Part shown: positions 29,554-39,586 of the stretch, one piece after another | How positions within the stretch are numbered: the first letter of the stretch is position 1 | Layout of the letters: every line of letters starts with the position of its first letter | Assembly: GCA_964035575.1 (NCBI GenBank) | Contig: OZ037910.1 | Coordinates: 1,054,001-1,118,000, forward strand | DNA length: 64,000 bases | Source: Rhynchopus sp. YZ270_cl-10 | Taxonomy: Eukaryota; Euglenozoa; Diplonemea; Diplonemida; Diplonemidae | Direction of reading: 5' to 3' | Translations under genes and position numbers: made by a program | Notes under the pieces: generated by a model | What the model was told of the DNA's origin: nothing | The model's database searches: none | What the model saw: only the letters and a program-made list of their open reading frames with translations

Positions 29554-30354
29554 TAGGGGGTCCGACTCTTAAGGAATTCCTTAAGGAATTTTGTCCGGTT
29601 TTCATTTTTTCCAACATTCGGCCATTTCCCGGGCACCTCCGGGCGAATCCTGCCCCCAAAATAGGGTGTCTGGGCCCTGTGGGGCTAAATTCACCCTCTA
29701 GGTACCCCAAAATACAAAAAAAATTGAAAAATATGGTGAAAAATAGGCTATTTTGGCCTTTTGGGCAACATAGCCAGTTTTAACCAAATTTCTAAAAAAT
29801 CAAAAAAAAGCCCAAAAAATAGACGAAAAAAGGCGTGCCTGGACACAATTTCGACCCAAAAATGTGTTTTGAGTCAATTGAAAACGAGGTTTCACCCTTT
29901 TGACACCCTTTTCGACGTTTTTTTGTGTTTTTAGGTGAAAAAACGTATGCGGTGGACCGGGGTTGGACCGGGGACAAGAAAAACACAAACAAGGCGTCGC
30001 AAAATTGTCTAAAGTGTGAAAAACCGGTTGCAATTGACTCAAGCCACGTATTTCCGTCGAAATTGTGGCCAGAGACGCCTTTTTTCGTCTATTTTTTGGG
30101 TTTTTTTTGATTTTTTTTTGGAGACACAATTTTTAGTCAAAAACCGGCTATTTTGCCTAAGGCAAAAAACCCGATTTTTCACCATATTTTTCAATTTTTT
30201 TTGTATTTTGTGGTACCTAGAGGGTGAATTCAGGCCCACACTGCCCAGATATATTATTTTGGGGGTAGGATTCGCCCGGAGGTGCCCGGGAAATGGCCGA
30301 ATGTTGAAAAAAATGAAAAACGGACAAAATTTTACTAGGGAGTCGGACCCCCTA
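29554..30354. mobile_element. 801-bp fold-back element with about 370-bp inverted arms
   Basis: The left end TAGGGGGTCCGACTC pairs with GAGTCGGACCCCCTA at the right. Pairing resumes along nearly the whole length: CATTTCCCGGGCACCTCCGG, CACCCTCTAGGTACC, ATTGAAAAATATGGTG, ATAGACGAAAAAAGGCGT and TTGAGTCAATTG all have inverted partners. The centre is near 29950. No coding capacity. Its right end is 207 bases before the pseudouridine synthase ATG. Confidence 0.85.
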
Positions 30355-30561
30355 GCCCCCCCTCCCTCATCACTTCCTCAAAATTTCCCTCCTCCCCCTC
30401 TGTGCGTTCGCAATAGTTACCCCTATTTTCGTTATCAAATATATAACTTCGAGAACCCCCCCCCGATGTGGAATAAGCTTTTGTGGGGAGGGTTTTTTTG
30501 TGTTATCTCAATCCCTATATTGTGCAGGAAAAAAAAGACACATTTTTTTTATCTACACAAA

Positions 30562-32535
30562 ATGGAGGATATTGACCCAAAAGAGGTGAAAAAGGTCGAC
30601 CCTGATGCAGAATTGACAGCAGAGATTGTCCGCGTGGTGCGTGGGTGTGGAGGGTCTATCCCTTTGGGGAGTTTCTTCTTGCACCGACCGGATCTGAAAA
30701 AGGTGCTTGGGGACCGCAAATTCAAGGAATTCGTCGAAGAGAGAGCGGAATTGTTTGAGTTGGTCGAACCTCCTGTGTTAGTCATTCCGGAGCAGGACGC
30801 AGATTTTCGCACAAATCCTAAAAAAAAATCGGTTCCTTTTGGCGGGCGTTGTGGTATCACACTCAAACTAAAAGACAATAACACCACCGACACCACTATG
30901 ACTGACAACGATAACACCGACTTCACTAAAGGATCTACCAGCGCAGGGAAAACCGCTTTGAACGTTCTTCTTAAGGTCGCAACGGCAGAAATCGCGGCCA
31001 TGAAAGCAAAATTCGCGAAAGGAGAGAAGGAGGTGGACCCCCGCAACATCCACCCCGAGAGTGGCGGCATCCGTATTGGCTACGCTTCAAACGGGTTTAA
31101 ATTGAGGAAGAAAATCCGAACAGCGTACACCCTAGCACCGCACCCTGGTGTAAACGCTCTTCACCCTACCCCTTCAAGCGAACACCAGGTCGAATGCAAT
31201 CGAGTCGCCATGCTGTTTTCCTTCTACTTCCTCAAATTCCTTGAAGCCACCCCAGACGTCTTTCAAGTCGTCGACGGCCCTGCAGACGACAGATGCGGGC
31301 CCCACCATATGCCCTCCGGTCGCTGCTCCTGCAACACCTATGTCAATGTGAATCCGTCCTATGCGTTCCTCCCTGACGGAGAAGGGGAAGGGGAAGGCGA
31401 CGAAGAAAACCGCAAATCCTCCAAAGACCCTACCCGCTATGACCGGCAAATGGCAGAACGACTGAGTGCATTGCTCCGAGGAACCAATCCGAGAAAAGGG
31501 GTGGATGTAGCTTGGTTGGGGCAGGATCCTAAGATAAAGAAGTACGTCTGCGGGAGACCCCTTCTTGCGGTCATTAAAACCTTTCCTGACGTGGACGTCT
31601 TCGAAAGAGATGGACGCCACGTTGCTAGAACCAAAAATGCGACACTCCGTCTCGAAGCTGATGACGGTGAGAAGAAGGATGGAGACGTTACCGACACAAC
31701 ACAGAAGCGCAGGAAATACACCCCTGACCATGTCGCCGTACCACAGAAACACCTGGACACCATAGGGCATGCAAGCGGATTATATGCACTTAACAAACCA
31801 CCGAATTTCTCTACAGAGCAAATCCTTCATGCGTACGGCACGGCAACAGAAGACCGCACCACCGGAGAGCGGGATACCGTTATCTCCATTAGCAGACTGG
31901 ACAAAGAAACCAGCGGTGTTCTGATCTTTGCGACCTCTGACGCCTCCGCGGAGTATATGAAAACGCAGTACGTCGACCACAAGGTTGACAAAAAGTATAC
32001 CGCATTGTGTTGTGGGTACACTCCAATTTCAGGCCGTATAGAGTCAAAGCTGCTACTCTCAGACATGCCAGGGAGGACCAGGGTGCGGGTGCATCCCAAA
32101 GGGAAGGATAGCATCACAGAGTATGTGAGGAAGGAGAAGTACCGTTCGGTCCCGCCTGGAGCGGTTTCCTTTGAGCTCCGCGCAGCGGTGATGTGCCTGC
32201 AACGTGGGTTGGGGAAGCGTGCAGTGGCAGGGGTGTTGAACTTCATGCTGCCCTTCCCGACTGGGTCAGAGCGGTTTTCGTTATTGGAGTGCACACCGTT
32301 GACAGGAAGGACGCACCAGATCAGAGTGCATATGACCTCAAAAGGCCATCCCCTCGTATCCGACTCCAAATACGGCAAAGGCAACCAAAGCGCAAAGCAA
32401 CGTACCTGGTGTGAACGGTGTTTCCTCCACTGCAGTGAGGTGGGTGGGTTGGATATCGACCAGGGGCGCTACAAAATGGTCGCGGAGGTGCCGAAGGATT
32501 TGCAGCAGGCGTTGTGCCATCTGCTGCCTTGCTGA
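30562..32535 (+). CDS. RluA-family RNA pseudouridine synthase with N-terminal extension
   Basis: 657 residues in one exon. The C-terminal half is a RluA-type synthase: YALNKPPNFS, SRLDKETSGVLIFATS with the catalytic Asp in RLDKETSG, KKYTALCCGY, LLECTPLTGRTHQIRVHM and HPLVSDSKYG. It isomerises uridine in RNA; the target is unknown. The N-terminal 420 residues are not part of the usual enzyme. LTAEIVRVVRGCGGSIPLGS to LFELVEPP (about 18-70) and SALLRGTNPRKGVDVAWLG to VDVFERDG (about 305-355) look like two copies of one small helical, winged-helix-like unit. This frame stays open upstream into the fold-back element, but the ATG at 30562 follows the pyrimidine/CAG leader and starts the conserved-looking protein. 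Confidence 0.85.
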   Translation: MEDIDPKEVKKVDPDAELTAEIVRVVRGCGGSIPLGSFFLHRPDLKKVLGDRKFKEFVEERAELFELVEPPVLVIPEQDADFRTNPKKKSVPFGGRCGITLKLKDNNTTDTTMTDNDNTDFTKGSTSAGKTALNVLLKVATAEIAAMKAKFAKGEKEVDPRNIHPESGGIRIGYASNGFKLRKKIRTAYTLAPHPGVNALHPTPSSEHQVECNRVAMLFSFYFLKFLEATPDVFQVVDGPADDRCGPHHMPSGRCSCNTYVNVNPSYAFLPDGEGEGEGDEENRKSSKDPTRYDRQMAERLSALLRGTNPRKGVDVAWLGQDPKIKKYVCGRPLLAVIKTFPDVDVFERDGRHVARTKNATLRLEADDGEKKDGDVTDTTQKRRKYTPDHVAVPQKHLDTIGHASGLYALNKPPNFSTEQILHAYGTATEDRTTGERDTVISISRLDKETSGVLIFATSDASAEYMKTQYVDHKVDKKYTALCCGYTPISGRIESKLLLSDMPGRTRVRVHPKGKDSITEYVRKEKYRSVPPGAVSFELRAAVMCLQRGLGKRAVAGVLNFMLPFPTGSERFSLLECTPLTGRTHQIRVHMTSKGHPLVSDSKYGKGNQSAKQRTWCERCFLHCSEVGGLDIDQGRYKMVAEVPKDLQQALCHLLPC

Positions 32536-32574
32536 AAATAAAAATAAAAAAAATAAAAAATCTGCATTCCTTCT

Positions 32575-32645
32575 GTACAAAGGCTTCCGGCCGACATTGA
32601 GTACAGATCGTTATACCAGTAGGTATAACGTGATTACAACAAAAC
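32575..32645 (+). repeat. R4 repeat
   Basis: GTACAAAGGCTTCCGG, CGACATTGAGTACAGATCG, then the hairpin CGTTATACC-AGTA-GGTATAACG, TGATTACAACAAAA. Stem sequence differs completely from the 42089 copy while pairing is kept. Confidence 0.75.
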
Positions 32646-33095
32646 TGATTAGTGAAGCTCCTTTGTATCTACACTAATTCAACCAAAATTTTAAAAAAAT
32701 GAAAATACTGAGGCCCCCCCACACCCGAAACAGTCAACGCGAATATCACAAAAAAAAAAGCACATCTTTAGCAACTTGTTGTCTATTCTAAAAAGGATTG
32801 AAAGGCAGCTGCAGGCAAAACAAAACGGATTGAAAACCAGACAATTATACCCGCCAACTGATCTTGATAACTTGATAAAAGGAAAGAAGACTTATTTTCG
32901 TTGAACGCAGCCCAAAAGGTGAAATCCTGATGTGGCGCAAAGTGAAATGATGTGAAAAAGAAATGGACAAGTCGTTAACAAGTCAAATGTTGGCTTTCTT
33001 TTTGTCTGGTTTCTAAACACACTTCGTGTGGAGGAAAAAAAGAAGCTCTGCTTTGCTTCTTTTGAGTGCTCAACCACAGACATACTTCATAGCCC

Positions 33096-33134
33096 ATTTT
33101 TTTCCCCCAACCCTTTTTACCCTAATTTTTACAG
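33096..33134 (+). promoter_or_regulatory. Pyrimidine tract with TTTTTACAG before the TUTase-like gene
   Basis: TTTTTTTCCCCCAACCC, TTTTTACCC and TTTTTACAG end 27 bases before ATG 33162. A good 3' splice-site shape with no visible upstream exon. Confidence 0.4.
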
Positions 33135-33161
33135 ACAGTTTTACACAAAAAAAAGCATAAA

Positions 33162-35232
33162 ATGCTGTTATGGTGTGGGTTGGACGAGGCTGTGGTGTCA
33201 AAACCTATGGCAGACCAGGTGATGGAGTCACATGGTGACTTGGTGGGGGCGTTGGAGAAGTGGAAGAGGATTCACGGCGATGTCAGCACACGTCTGCGCG
33301 AGAACACCGCGCTGACAGAGGACGAAATGCAAGGCGAGGCCGGCTGGGCACGTGTCGTATCCAGCCTTGTTGCAGACTACCCGGACGTTGCTGCACAGAC
33401 CTCCCGCTTTGAGGCGGCTTCTCTCGCTACCCTCCAGCCTCTCCTCCCTCAAGGATGGTCTGCGTTGATAAGTGGTGCAGATTTGATGGGAACGCACCGG
33501 GCAGGGGATATGATCGAGATTGCGCTGCTCACAGGAGACTCTTGGGAGCCGCAACGATCGGAGCAGTTGAAGCATCTCCGCAATGCGGTGAAGCAGATGT
33601 ACAGCCTAGGGGACTCCGATACGTCGATTACCCCGGCATCGGAAGGGGTGTCCCCGAAGCTGCTGATTAATGTTGCGGGGCGTTCGGGGGACCAACGTTG
33701 TTCGATTTTGATTCCGCCGTTTACGAGCGAAGCGGTGCTTGCGGAAAGCATTTTGCGGACCCGAGAGGCCGGGATCGGGTGTGTCCGGATGACAGAGAAC
33801 GGACAGAGGGTGATTTGCTTTGATTCTCCAGCGCTTGCGGCGATTGCGATGAACGGCATCTTCACGGACCCTGCGTACCTCTTTGCACAGACGCCCATTT
33901 CTTTGTCTAGACAACCCATATGCTTGACTTATGCAGAGTCCCTTGGAGGTGGTGCATCGATACCGTACAGAAGCGCGCTGCTCCTCCGCCACTATGTTCA
34001 GGGCTCCTCACTTCACCTCAGCGCAGCCCGGCTGCTGCTCCACTGGAAAAAGCACCACCAACTGACGTACGTCTCCGACTACGCGCTGCTCGTTCTCTTC
34101 GCACATTATTTGCTGCTGACAGGGCAAAGTGTGTTCCTTGAGCCCATCACCGTCGCACCCCTTGACGTCGCGCAAGCCTTGTCTGCCCCAGAGGTTGATA
34201 ACAAAACTGTGTCCGATATCGCGCAAATCTGCAAATCGTTCTTCGCGTTTTTCACAGCATTCAATTGGGTGGATCATGCGGTCGCGATTGATGTGGTGAT
34301 GTTTGTTGACAAAAAGGACCTTTGCGACGTTGTGGCGGAGAAGAAAACACTTCTCCGGCAGGCATCTGAGCACACCCACTCCGAAATGTGGATTTGCGAT
34401 CCGTTCACGAGGGCGAATCTGATGAAGAATGTGTCCGGTGTCAAGGCTACGCATTTGAAGGGTCTCTTTGCGGCGTGCGCAGTCCTCCTGAAGAAAGGCT
34501 GCCTGAACGAGGTCTTTGGGTACGACATCGGGAGGTCGACACTGACGCTTACCTCGAACATTGACGATCTGTTCATCAGCATCTGTGGCAACGTGGAAGG
34601 AACGGATGTGACAAATGAATGCTTCGTGGAAGTTAGCTCTGACGGGCAAAGCCACGCCGCAGTGCAGGCCGCTCCAGTCCCACCCAGCCCAAGCTATGCA
34701 CCCAGAACCATCAAGGCAGCCAACGGACAGCAGTCGATCAAGAACCTCCTTGCCCTCCAAGGCATCTGGAACGAAAGTCCCAGCCTAGACGCAGCAAGCA
34801 GTCCAGGCACACCAAGCCCGGTGCACACAGGACCCCGCAAGGGGGGTGCTGCCGCTGGCGAGGATCTGAGTATGTTACTGCATTTGGGAGGCATTTATAT
34901 TGCTATTTTTGGGGGGGAAAAAAAACCACAACTTATTTCAGGTGGAAGTTTTATCAGTGTGGACGCGGACGGCAACGGCAAGCCTCATGTCGCGCTCTTT
35001 AGAAGATGTGGGGTAGTCACAACACCAATGTATGTTACAACAGAAAGCCCCGTTTTTGTCTCAATGTACTTTTTCCCCCCAAACACACTACCCAACACAC
35101 TGCAGCTCTGTCTCTCCCCTGCCACCGTTGTTGTCACCATGCGCAATGTCTCCCTGCTCCTTCTTGAACAACTCCTTTGGGTTCCCCAGCGGAAAGTTCC
35201 CAGCAGCAGCGCCTAAAGGCACCGAAGACTGA
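33162..35232 (+). CDS. TUTase/poly(A)-polymerase-like protein, probably catalytically degenerate
   Basis: About 650 residues. The C-terminal helical part matches non-canonical poly(A)/U polymerases: LLLHWKKHHQLTYVSDYALL (residues 290-310), FLEPITVAPLDVAQ, ICKSFFAFFTAFNWVDHAV (355-373) and MWICDPFTRANLMKNVSG (410-427), equivalent to the 'DPF....N.a..v' block. The nucleotidyltransferase half is recognisable only as GADLMGTHRAGDMIEIALL (about 104-122), where the D-x-D pair is not preserved, and no third Asp is seen near SRQPICLTYAESL. Probable introns are 34870-34941 (phase 1, in frame if retained) and 35030-35105 (phase 2); splicing both ends the protein at 35232, while reading on ends at 35216. 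An alternative start is the ATG at 33210. It may act as a regulatory pseudoenzyme. Confidence 0.65.
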
Positions 35233-35277
35233 ATCCACCCAACATTTTTTTTTTTTTTTCATTTTTATTTTGTTGGG

Positions 35278-35424
35278 GAGATGGAGAAGGAGAAGGAGAA
35301 GGAGAAGGAGAAGGAGAAGGAGAAGGAGAAGGAGAAGGAGAAGGAGAAGGAGAAGGAGAAGGAGAAGGAGAAGGAGAAGGAGAAGGAGAAGGAGAAGGAG
35401 AAGGAGAAGGAGAGGGAGAGGGAG
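35278..35424 (+). repeat. (GGAGAA)n microsatellite
   Basis: About 22 uninterrupted hexamers, then GGAGAGGGAGAGGG variants. It lies in the 3' flank of the TUTase-like gene and is open in several frames by chance. Confidence 0.95.
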
Positions 35425-35995
35425 GCAACAACAAAAAACGGTGTCTGCGGTAAAAAAAGACAAGGATTTCACAAAAAAAGTGTTGTCCAGACAAAAAAGG
35501 ATGATTTCCCCTTTCAGGGTTTTTTTGGGGATTGGAACAATATGTGTATTGTGTGTTGTGTTTGATAGCTAATAGGGGGTGTCCTTGCGCAGAATATGGC
35601 CTCCCCAAAAAAAAAGTGTGTGTTTCTGTTGCTCGCGGGAAGGGGGGAGGAGAGGAGAGGAGGGGTGGGGAGGGAGGGAGGGGTTTTTCCTCCGAAGGAA
35701 AGGGAAGGTCGAAAACAGCGTAAGTCGATACGCGCTGTCCATATTAAAAGACAGTTGTCAAAAATCTTTTGAGCTTTGCTTCGCTTTGAAAAAAAAAAAA
35801 AAAGGTCGACATTGTTATTCTCTCCTTTTTGGAAGAAAAAAATCTGGAAAAAAAAGCAACACCAACAAGAAAGTTTATCCCAGAAAAGAAGCCGTGTTTT
35901 TTTATTGATTCAGAAAAAAAGCCGTTCCCCCAAAAAAAAAAAAAAATCTTGGCAAAAAAAAACAAAAAACAAAAAGGAAGCAAAAAGAAGAAAAA

Positions 35996-36053
35996 ACATT
36001 GAGTACAGACCTCAATTGCCCCAAGTGGGTTCTTAGGATATTGTCGACAAAAC
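35996..36053 (+). repeat. R4 repeat (5'-truncated) joined to R1-related repeat
   Basis: CATTGAGTACAGACCTCAAT, GGGTTCTTAGGATATTGTCG, ACAAAACAC. The R1-type sequence begins at the next bases, making a compound repeat. Confidence 0.6.
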
Positions 36054-36054
36054 A

Positions 36055-36129
36055 CAGTGGAGATTGCACAAACTGTGGCAACACAACCGAGGCAACTACA
36101 CTGCTCCAACAATTTATCAAAACAAAACA
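36055..36129 (+). repeat. R1-related short repeat
   Basis: AGTGGAGATTGCACAAACTG, GCAACACAACCGAGGCAAC, TACACTGCTCCAACAATT, then TATCAAAACAAAAC. Nearly the same as 11319-11392. Confidence 0.7.
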
Positions 36130-36194
36130 AAAATATGGTGTGGAAAGGAGAAAAGTAGTGTCTCCAAATAAATTTTTTTTTTTTTTTTTTTTCA

Positions 36195-36240
36195 GTGCCT
36201 GCGTCCAGAGGCGTTTGCGCTTTATCAAACTTCACTTTTT
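36195..36240 (+). repeat. R3 repeat (GCCTGCGTCC ... AGGCGTTTGC)
   Basis: Directly follows a long T-run and CAG. GTGCCTGCGTCCAGAGGCG, TTTGCGCTTTATCAAAC, TTCACTTTTTT. A second R3 copy follows TTTAG at 36405-36465 and carries an insertion after GCGTCC. Confidence 0.7.
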
Positions 36241-36404
36241 TCTTTTTCCTTTTTTTGCTACTCTCTGATACTCTGTTCGTTTCGTGTAGTTCGATTCCCC
36301 CTCCAGTGGTGCTAGTTTTCATCATTTTTTTTTTTAACCCCCCCAAGAAATTTCTTTTGATGTGTATGATGTGACGCTCATTCGTTTTGAAACACTTTTC
36401 TTTA

Positions 36405-36465
36405 GTGCCTGCGTCCGACGATGGAGGTTGATGCGTTTTGCACTTTCAACTTTTCTTTTCTTTTT
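36405..36465 (+). repeat. R3 repeat
   Basis: GTGCCTGCGTCCGACGATGG, GATGCGTTTTGCACTTTCAA, CTTTTCTTTT. Preceded by CTTTTCTTTAG. Confidence 0.65.
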
Positions 36466-36887
36466 TTCTTCGTTATTTCGTGTCTTTTTTTAGGTTTTAA
36501 TTTTACAAAAAAGGTTGTCAAGGATATCGAGATGTCCTGCGCTGATACAGTAAAAAAAAACAAACTAACAAACAAACAAAACACACATACACAAAAGATT
36601 TTATCAAGTTACTTTATTGAGCAATTGTGAAAGGCTGAAGAGAGGGCTGTCTTAGATACCTTTCTCGCCTAATATTTTCTTCAGTGTGAGGGGGTTGGAG
36701 TGGGTACAGAGAATTGATGTCTTGTGTTTTTAAGTATTTTTTGAGATTTAAGCTAGGCTTCGAGGGTGTGGATATGGGAAGTGTTTTAGACCAAATAGCC
36801 CAATCAAACCACCCCCTTTTTAGTGAAAAACACAAGATATGATTTCACTGAAAATGTCTTCAAAAAAAGTGATTTTTTTTGCGTGGA

Positions 36888-36960
36888 AAGTGGAGAAGTG
36901 CATAGTGTGGCAACACAGCTGCATTGTTCCACAATTTTTTTTTCAAAAAAAAAAAAAGTT
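36888..36960 (+). repeat. R1-related short repeat
   Basis: AGTGGAGAAGTGCATAGTG, GGCAACACAGCTGCATTG, TTCCACAATT, a T-run, TC and an A-run. More diverged than the others. Confidence 0.5.
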
Positions 36961-37543
36961 AAAAAAAAAAAGCAACAAAATAACAATAACAACGGGTTTC
37001 TCGAAATATGTATGCGCCCGAGATGCACGTTCATAGTTCTTGGGGAAACGAGACCCTCTCAGATTAGCTTCTCAGAGAGTCCAGCAGGGGGGTTGGGTTT
37101 AACATATCATCTTCGTTTATGTGCCTTTTTCTTTTTTTTTTATTTCTTCTTTTTTTCGGGAGGCTCGTTCATCTTTCAATTTTATTTTTGTGTGTCTGTG
37201 TTCTTTATACACAGCGCGTCCGCCATTTTCTAAAAAAAAAAAGGTTTTTTTTTTTTTTGGTTGTTTATCATCGACGTCAATCAAACTTTCCCTGGGACAA
37301 AAAAAAAAAACATAAAAAAGCGTGGAGTTCACACAGGTGGTGTCTACACGTTGTCAATTTTTTAAATTTTCAAAAAAAAAAAAAGCTTTGTTCTTTCCAT
37401 TAGGCAAGAGTTCTGGGTTTCTTAGAGGGCCTTCTAGCGTAGTAGCGATGATCTTGAGGTGTGGGGTGACTTCAAATAAAGGGGATAACTTAAAAGACCT
37501 TGGCGCTTGTGGAGTAACGAAGTCGTCAGGTCTTTCTCCACTG

Positions 37544-37662
37544 ATGGTGGCGGTATTGTGATGGGGAGCCCATTGGGATACGCAAAATACATCACAATAC
37601 ACGATGTATTTTGATGTATTTTGCGTATTCCAATGGGCTCCCCATCACAATACCGCCACCAT
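37544..37662. mobile_element. Nearly perfect 119-bp inverted repeat
   Basis: The left arm ATGGTGGCGGTATTGTGATG, GGGAGCCCATTGG, ATACGCAAAATACATC is matched on the right by its complement ending CAATACCGCCACCAT. The arms are about 50 bases with one or two mismatches and a loop of about 19 bases. Its age must be low given the match. No duplication of the flanks was found. Confidence 0.8.
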
Positions 37663-37698
37663 TAGGAATTTCCCTTCCCCCCCTCCTCGTTTTATAAG

Positions 37699-37755
37699 GT
37701 GAGTGACCAAAGCCTCAGCTCCATCTTACCGAAAAATTCTCTTTTTTTTTTTTCC
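37699..37755 (+). repeat. R5-like repeat
   Basis: AAGGTGAGTGACCAAAGCC, TCAGCTCCATCTTACCG, then a pyrimidine tract. GTGAGT stands where a splice donor would be. Confidence 0.45.
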
Positions 37756-38014
37756 CTTGGTTTTTTTTATCCCTGAAGCTCTGTGTATGTTTCGCATTGT
37801 TTTCACCATCTCACGTATTGCATTTTTTTTTTTATTTACTGAATATCTCTCTTCGTGTGTGCTTTAGAGCCTTCTGACTCCCCATGCAGAAGGCAATTTT
37901 CCCCCCCTAGCTTTGTTATGACTCAAATACGTTTTCAAAAGCCTTTGAACGGCCGTTTGTCTACCTAATTTTGGGCAGTCAACTAAACCAATGTTTTTTT
38001 TTTCTCTTCGGTAA

Positions 38015-38055
38015 GTTCCTGCGTCCCAGAGGCGTTTGCACTTTCACTTTTTTCC
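38015..38055 (+). repeat. R3 repeat
   Basis: GTTCCTGCGTCCCAGAGGCG, TTTGCACTTTCAC, T-run. Preceded by TTTCTCTTCGGTAA, not by AG. Confidence 0.6.
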
Positions 38056-38682
38056 CCCCAGAAGTAACTTTTTTTTGTCTCCTCATGAAATGAAGGAGGA
38101 AATAGAAACAACGCACTTTGAACACATTTTGCGGTTCTAGGGACGAACCGCGCTGCAGAAGCCACTCCTCCACCAAACAGGTCGAGGTGTGTGCGTTTCA
38201 CCACAACCTCTCCCATGGGTTGTTTTTTTATCGTGTGATAAGTGTTAAATTTCTATTTTGCACGCTCCTTTTTGGTGATGTCCTTCTTCAGAGATGCACG
38301 TCTTTCAATACCCCTCAAAAAAAAAAAATTCAATATAGCAAAGGGTACACCCCACTTTCATTTTGTTTCTTTTTTATTTGAACCGAAAGAAAAAGCAATC
38401 TCTTTTTTAAAAGGGAGGGGGGCGACGAATTAGTTATTCGTTTTCTCAAAAAAAAAATGTTGTGGGGATTCATGGGAAAGGGGGGGACCCCTTTTTTTTT
38501 TTGGCGGTTTTGAGACTACGGGAAGTCTGTTTCGTTTTGTTCCACGTATCCACCCAATTTCTCTCACAACCTTAAGTTCTCAAAAAAAAAAACGGGGGGG
38601 GGGGGGGGGGGGGGCAACAATATTGGAGTGTACCATTGGTAAGCAATGGTATTTTTCATAACCGCTTCTTTCACCCTTTATA

Positions 38683-38722
38683 ATTTTGTTCCCTTGAAAT
38701 GTGTAATTTCAAGGGAACAAAA
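38683..38722. repeat. Perfect hairpin TTTTGTTCCCTTGAAAT
   Basis: TTTTGTTCCCTTGAAAT, a five-base loop (GTGTA), and the exact complement. Perhaps a relic of a MITE. A smaller hairpin (ACCATTG, GTAAG, CAATGGT) lies near 38630-38650. Confidence 0.7.
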
Positions 38723-38858
38723 AAAAGCAACTGATCCTACAAGGGGTTGAAGGAAGGTGTGTGGAAAACAATTTTTCAAAATTTTAATTAAGACGCCAAG
38801 TTTTTCTTGGGAGGTTACTGTTAACGTCAACCAACATTCGTGCGGGGGGAAAAAAAAG

Positions 38859-38910
38859 AGTGGAGGACACTCTAGGGTGGCTACACTAATACCACCAAGT
38901 TTTCAAAAAA
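38859..38910 (+). repeat. R1 A-tailed short repeat
   Basis: AGTGGAGGACACTCTAGGG, TGGCTACACTAATACCACC, AAGTTTTC, A-run. Confidence 0.8.
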
Positions 38911-38958
38911 GAAGCGACTTTCCAGAGTTGAGGACGACCTCTCCGTCTATATCTTTTA

Positions 38959-39033
38959 AGTACAATAGCCTTCGGGCGACATTGAGTACAGATCCTGCAC
39001 TAGCAGGTGATTTGTCGACACAACAAAAAAAAG
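38959..39033 (+). repeat. R4 repeat
   Basis: AGTACAATAGCCTTCGGGCG, ACATTGAGTACAGAT, hairpin CCTGC-ACTA-GCAGG, TGATTTGTCGACACAAC, then an A-run. The fullest copy with an A-tail. Confidence 0.8.
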
Positions 39034-39056
39034 CATTTTTTTTTTGTACAAAGAGG

Positions 39057-39200
39057 TGGCATGATTCTCCGAGCGGTTGTGAACCGCCTCCGTTCTCTTA
39101 CAGTACGGAACACTCACGTCTCCCACCCTTTTTTTTTTTTTTTTTGCATGAACTTCGACTGAGAGATGCGTTTTTTTTATCACGTTTCAACTACTATTTT
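39057..39200 (+). repeat. R7 repeat, copy 1
   Basis: GAGCGGTTGTGAACCGCCTC, CGTTCTCTTACAGTACGG, AACACTCACGTCTCCCACCC, T-run, GCATGAACTTCGACTG, CACGTTTCAACTACT. GCGGTT and AACCGC form a stem. Copy 2 is at 45502-45620. Confidence 0.75.
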
Positions 39201-39586
39201 TAGCGTCTATGACAAAAGTGGGTCATATATTATTTTTGCATCACTTTCACAAAAATAGTCTTTTTTTTTTTTTTTTGTCCAGGCTCTAACCTCCAAAACG
39301 CAATAGTCACAAAGCGGGATTTTTCTCTTTTTTTTTTTTTTTTTTTTTTGGTGATTTTTTTTATTTATTTTACAACCTTTGAACAAAACCTCTTCCCCCT
39401 ATCCCTTCCCATTATCCCCCCCTTTTTTTGTCGGCCGACAGCTGTTTTGTGGATTACTTTCTCCAAATTTCCCTTCACCCCTCCCCCTTTTTTTTTCCTG
39501 TTTTTCTGCTTCGGAAAGGAAAGAAAAGTATTGATCCTCCTCCCCCCTTTTATCATATCCTTCTTCATTCCCTTCTCCCTCTCCCT

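Larger units (their letters stand above)
25254..30561. other. Transposon-rich 5.3 kb spacer, no host gene
   Basis: Contains two hAT-type elements, a hAT transposase fragment, R2, R5, R6, R8 and R10 repeats, two joined MITEs and an 801-bp fold-back, listed separately. No intact host coding sequence is seen. Confidence 0.7.
32536..33161. other. Spacer with R4 repeat, no gene
   Basis: The R4 copy (32575-32645) is followed by an R1-like tail (GTATCTACACTAATTCAACC, 32667-32700) and A/T-rich sequence. The pyrimidine tract before the next gene starts at 33096. Confidence 0.55.

Noticed and set aside
30016-30561. Extending the pseudouridine synthase upstream in the open frame
   Set aside because: The extension lies in the right arm of the fold-back element and in T-rich sequence; its residues (FFDFFLETQFL and similar) are not protein-like.
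36280-36310. tRNA T-arm or Pol III B box (AGTTCGATTCC)
   Set aside because: The flanking bases do not form a T-stem and no A box or acceptor stem is present.
37354-37602. Minus-strand 82-codon frame
   Set aside because: Its N-terminal part is the arm of the 37544-37662 inverted repeat and I recognise no family; evidence too weak to call a gene.
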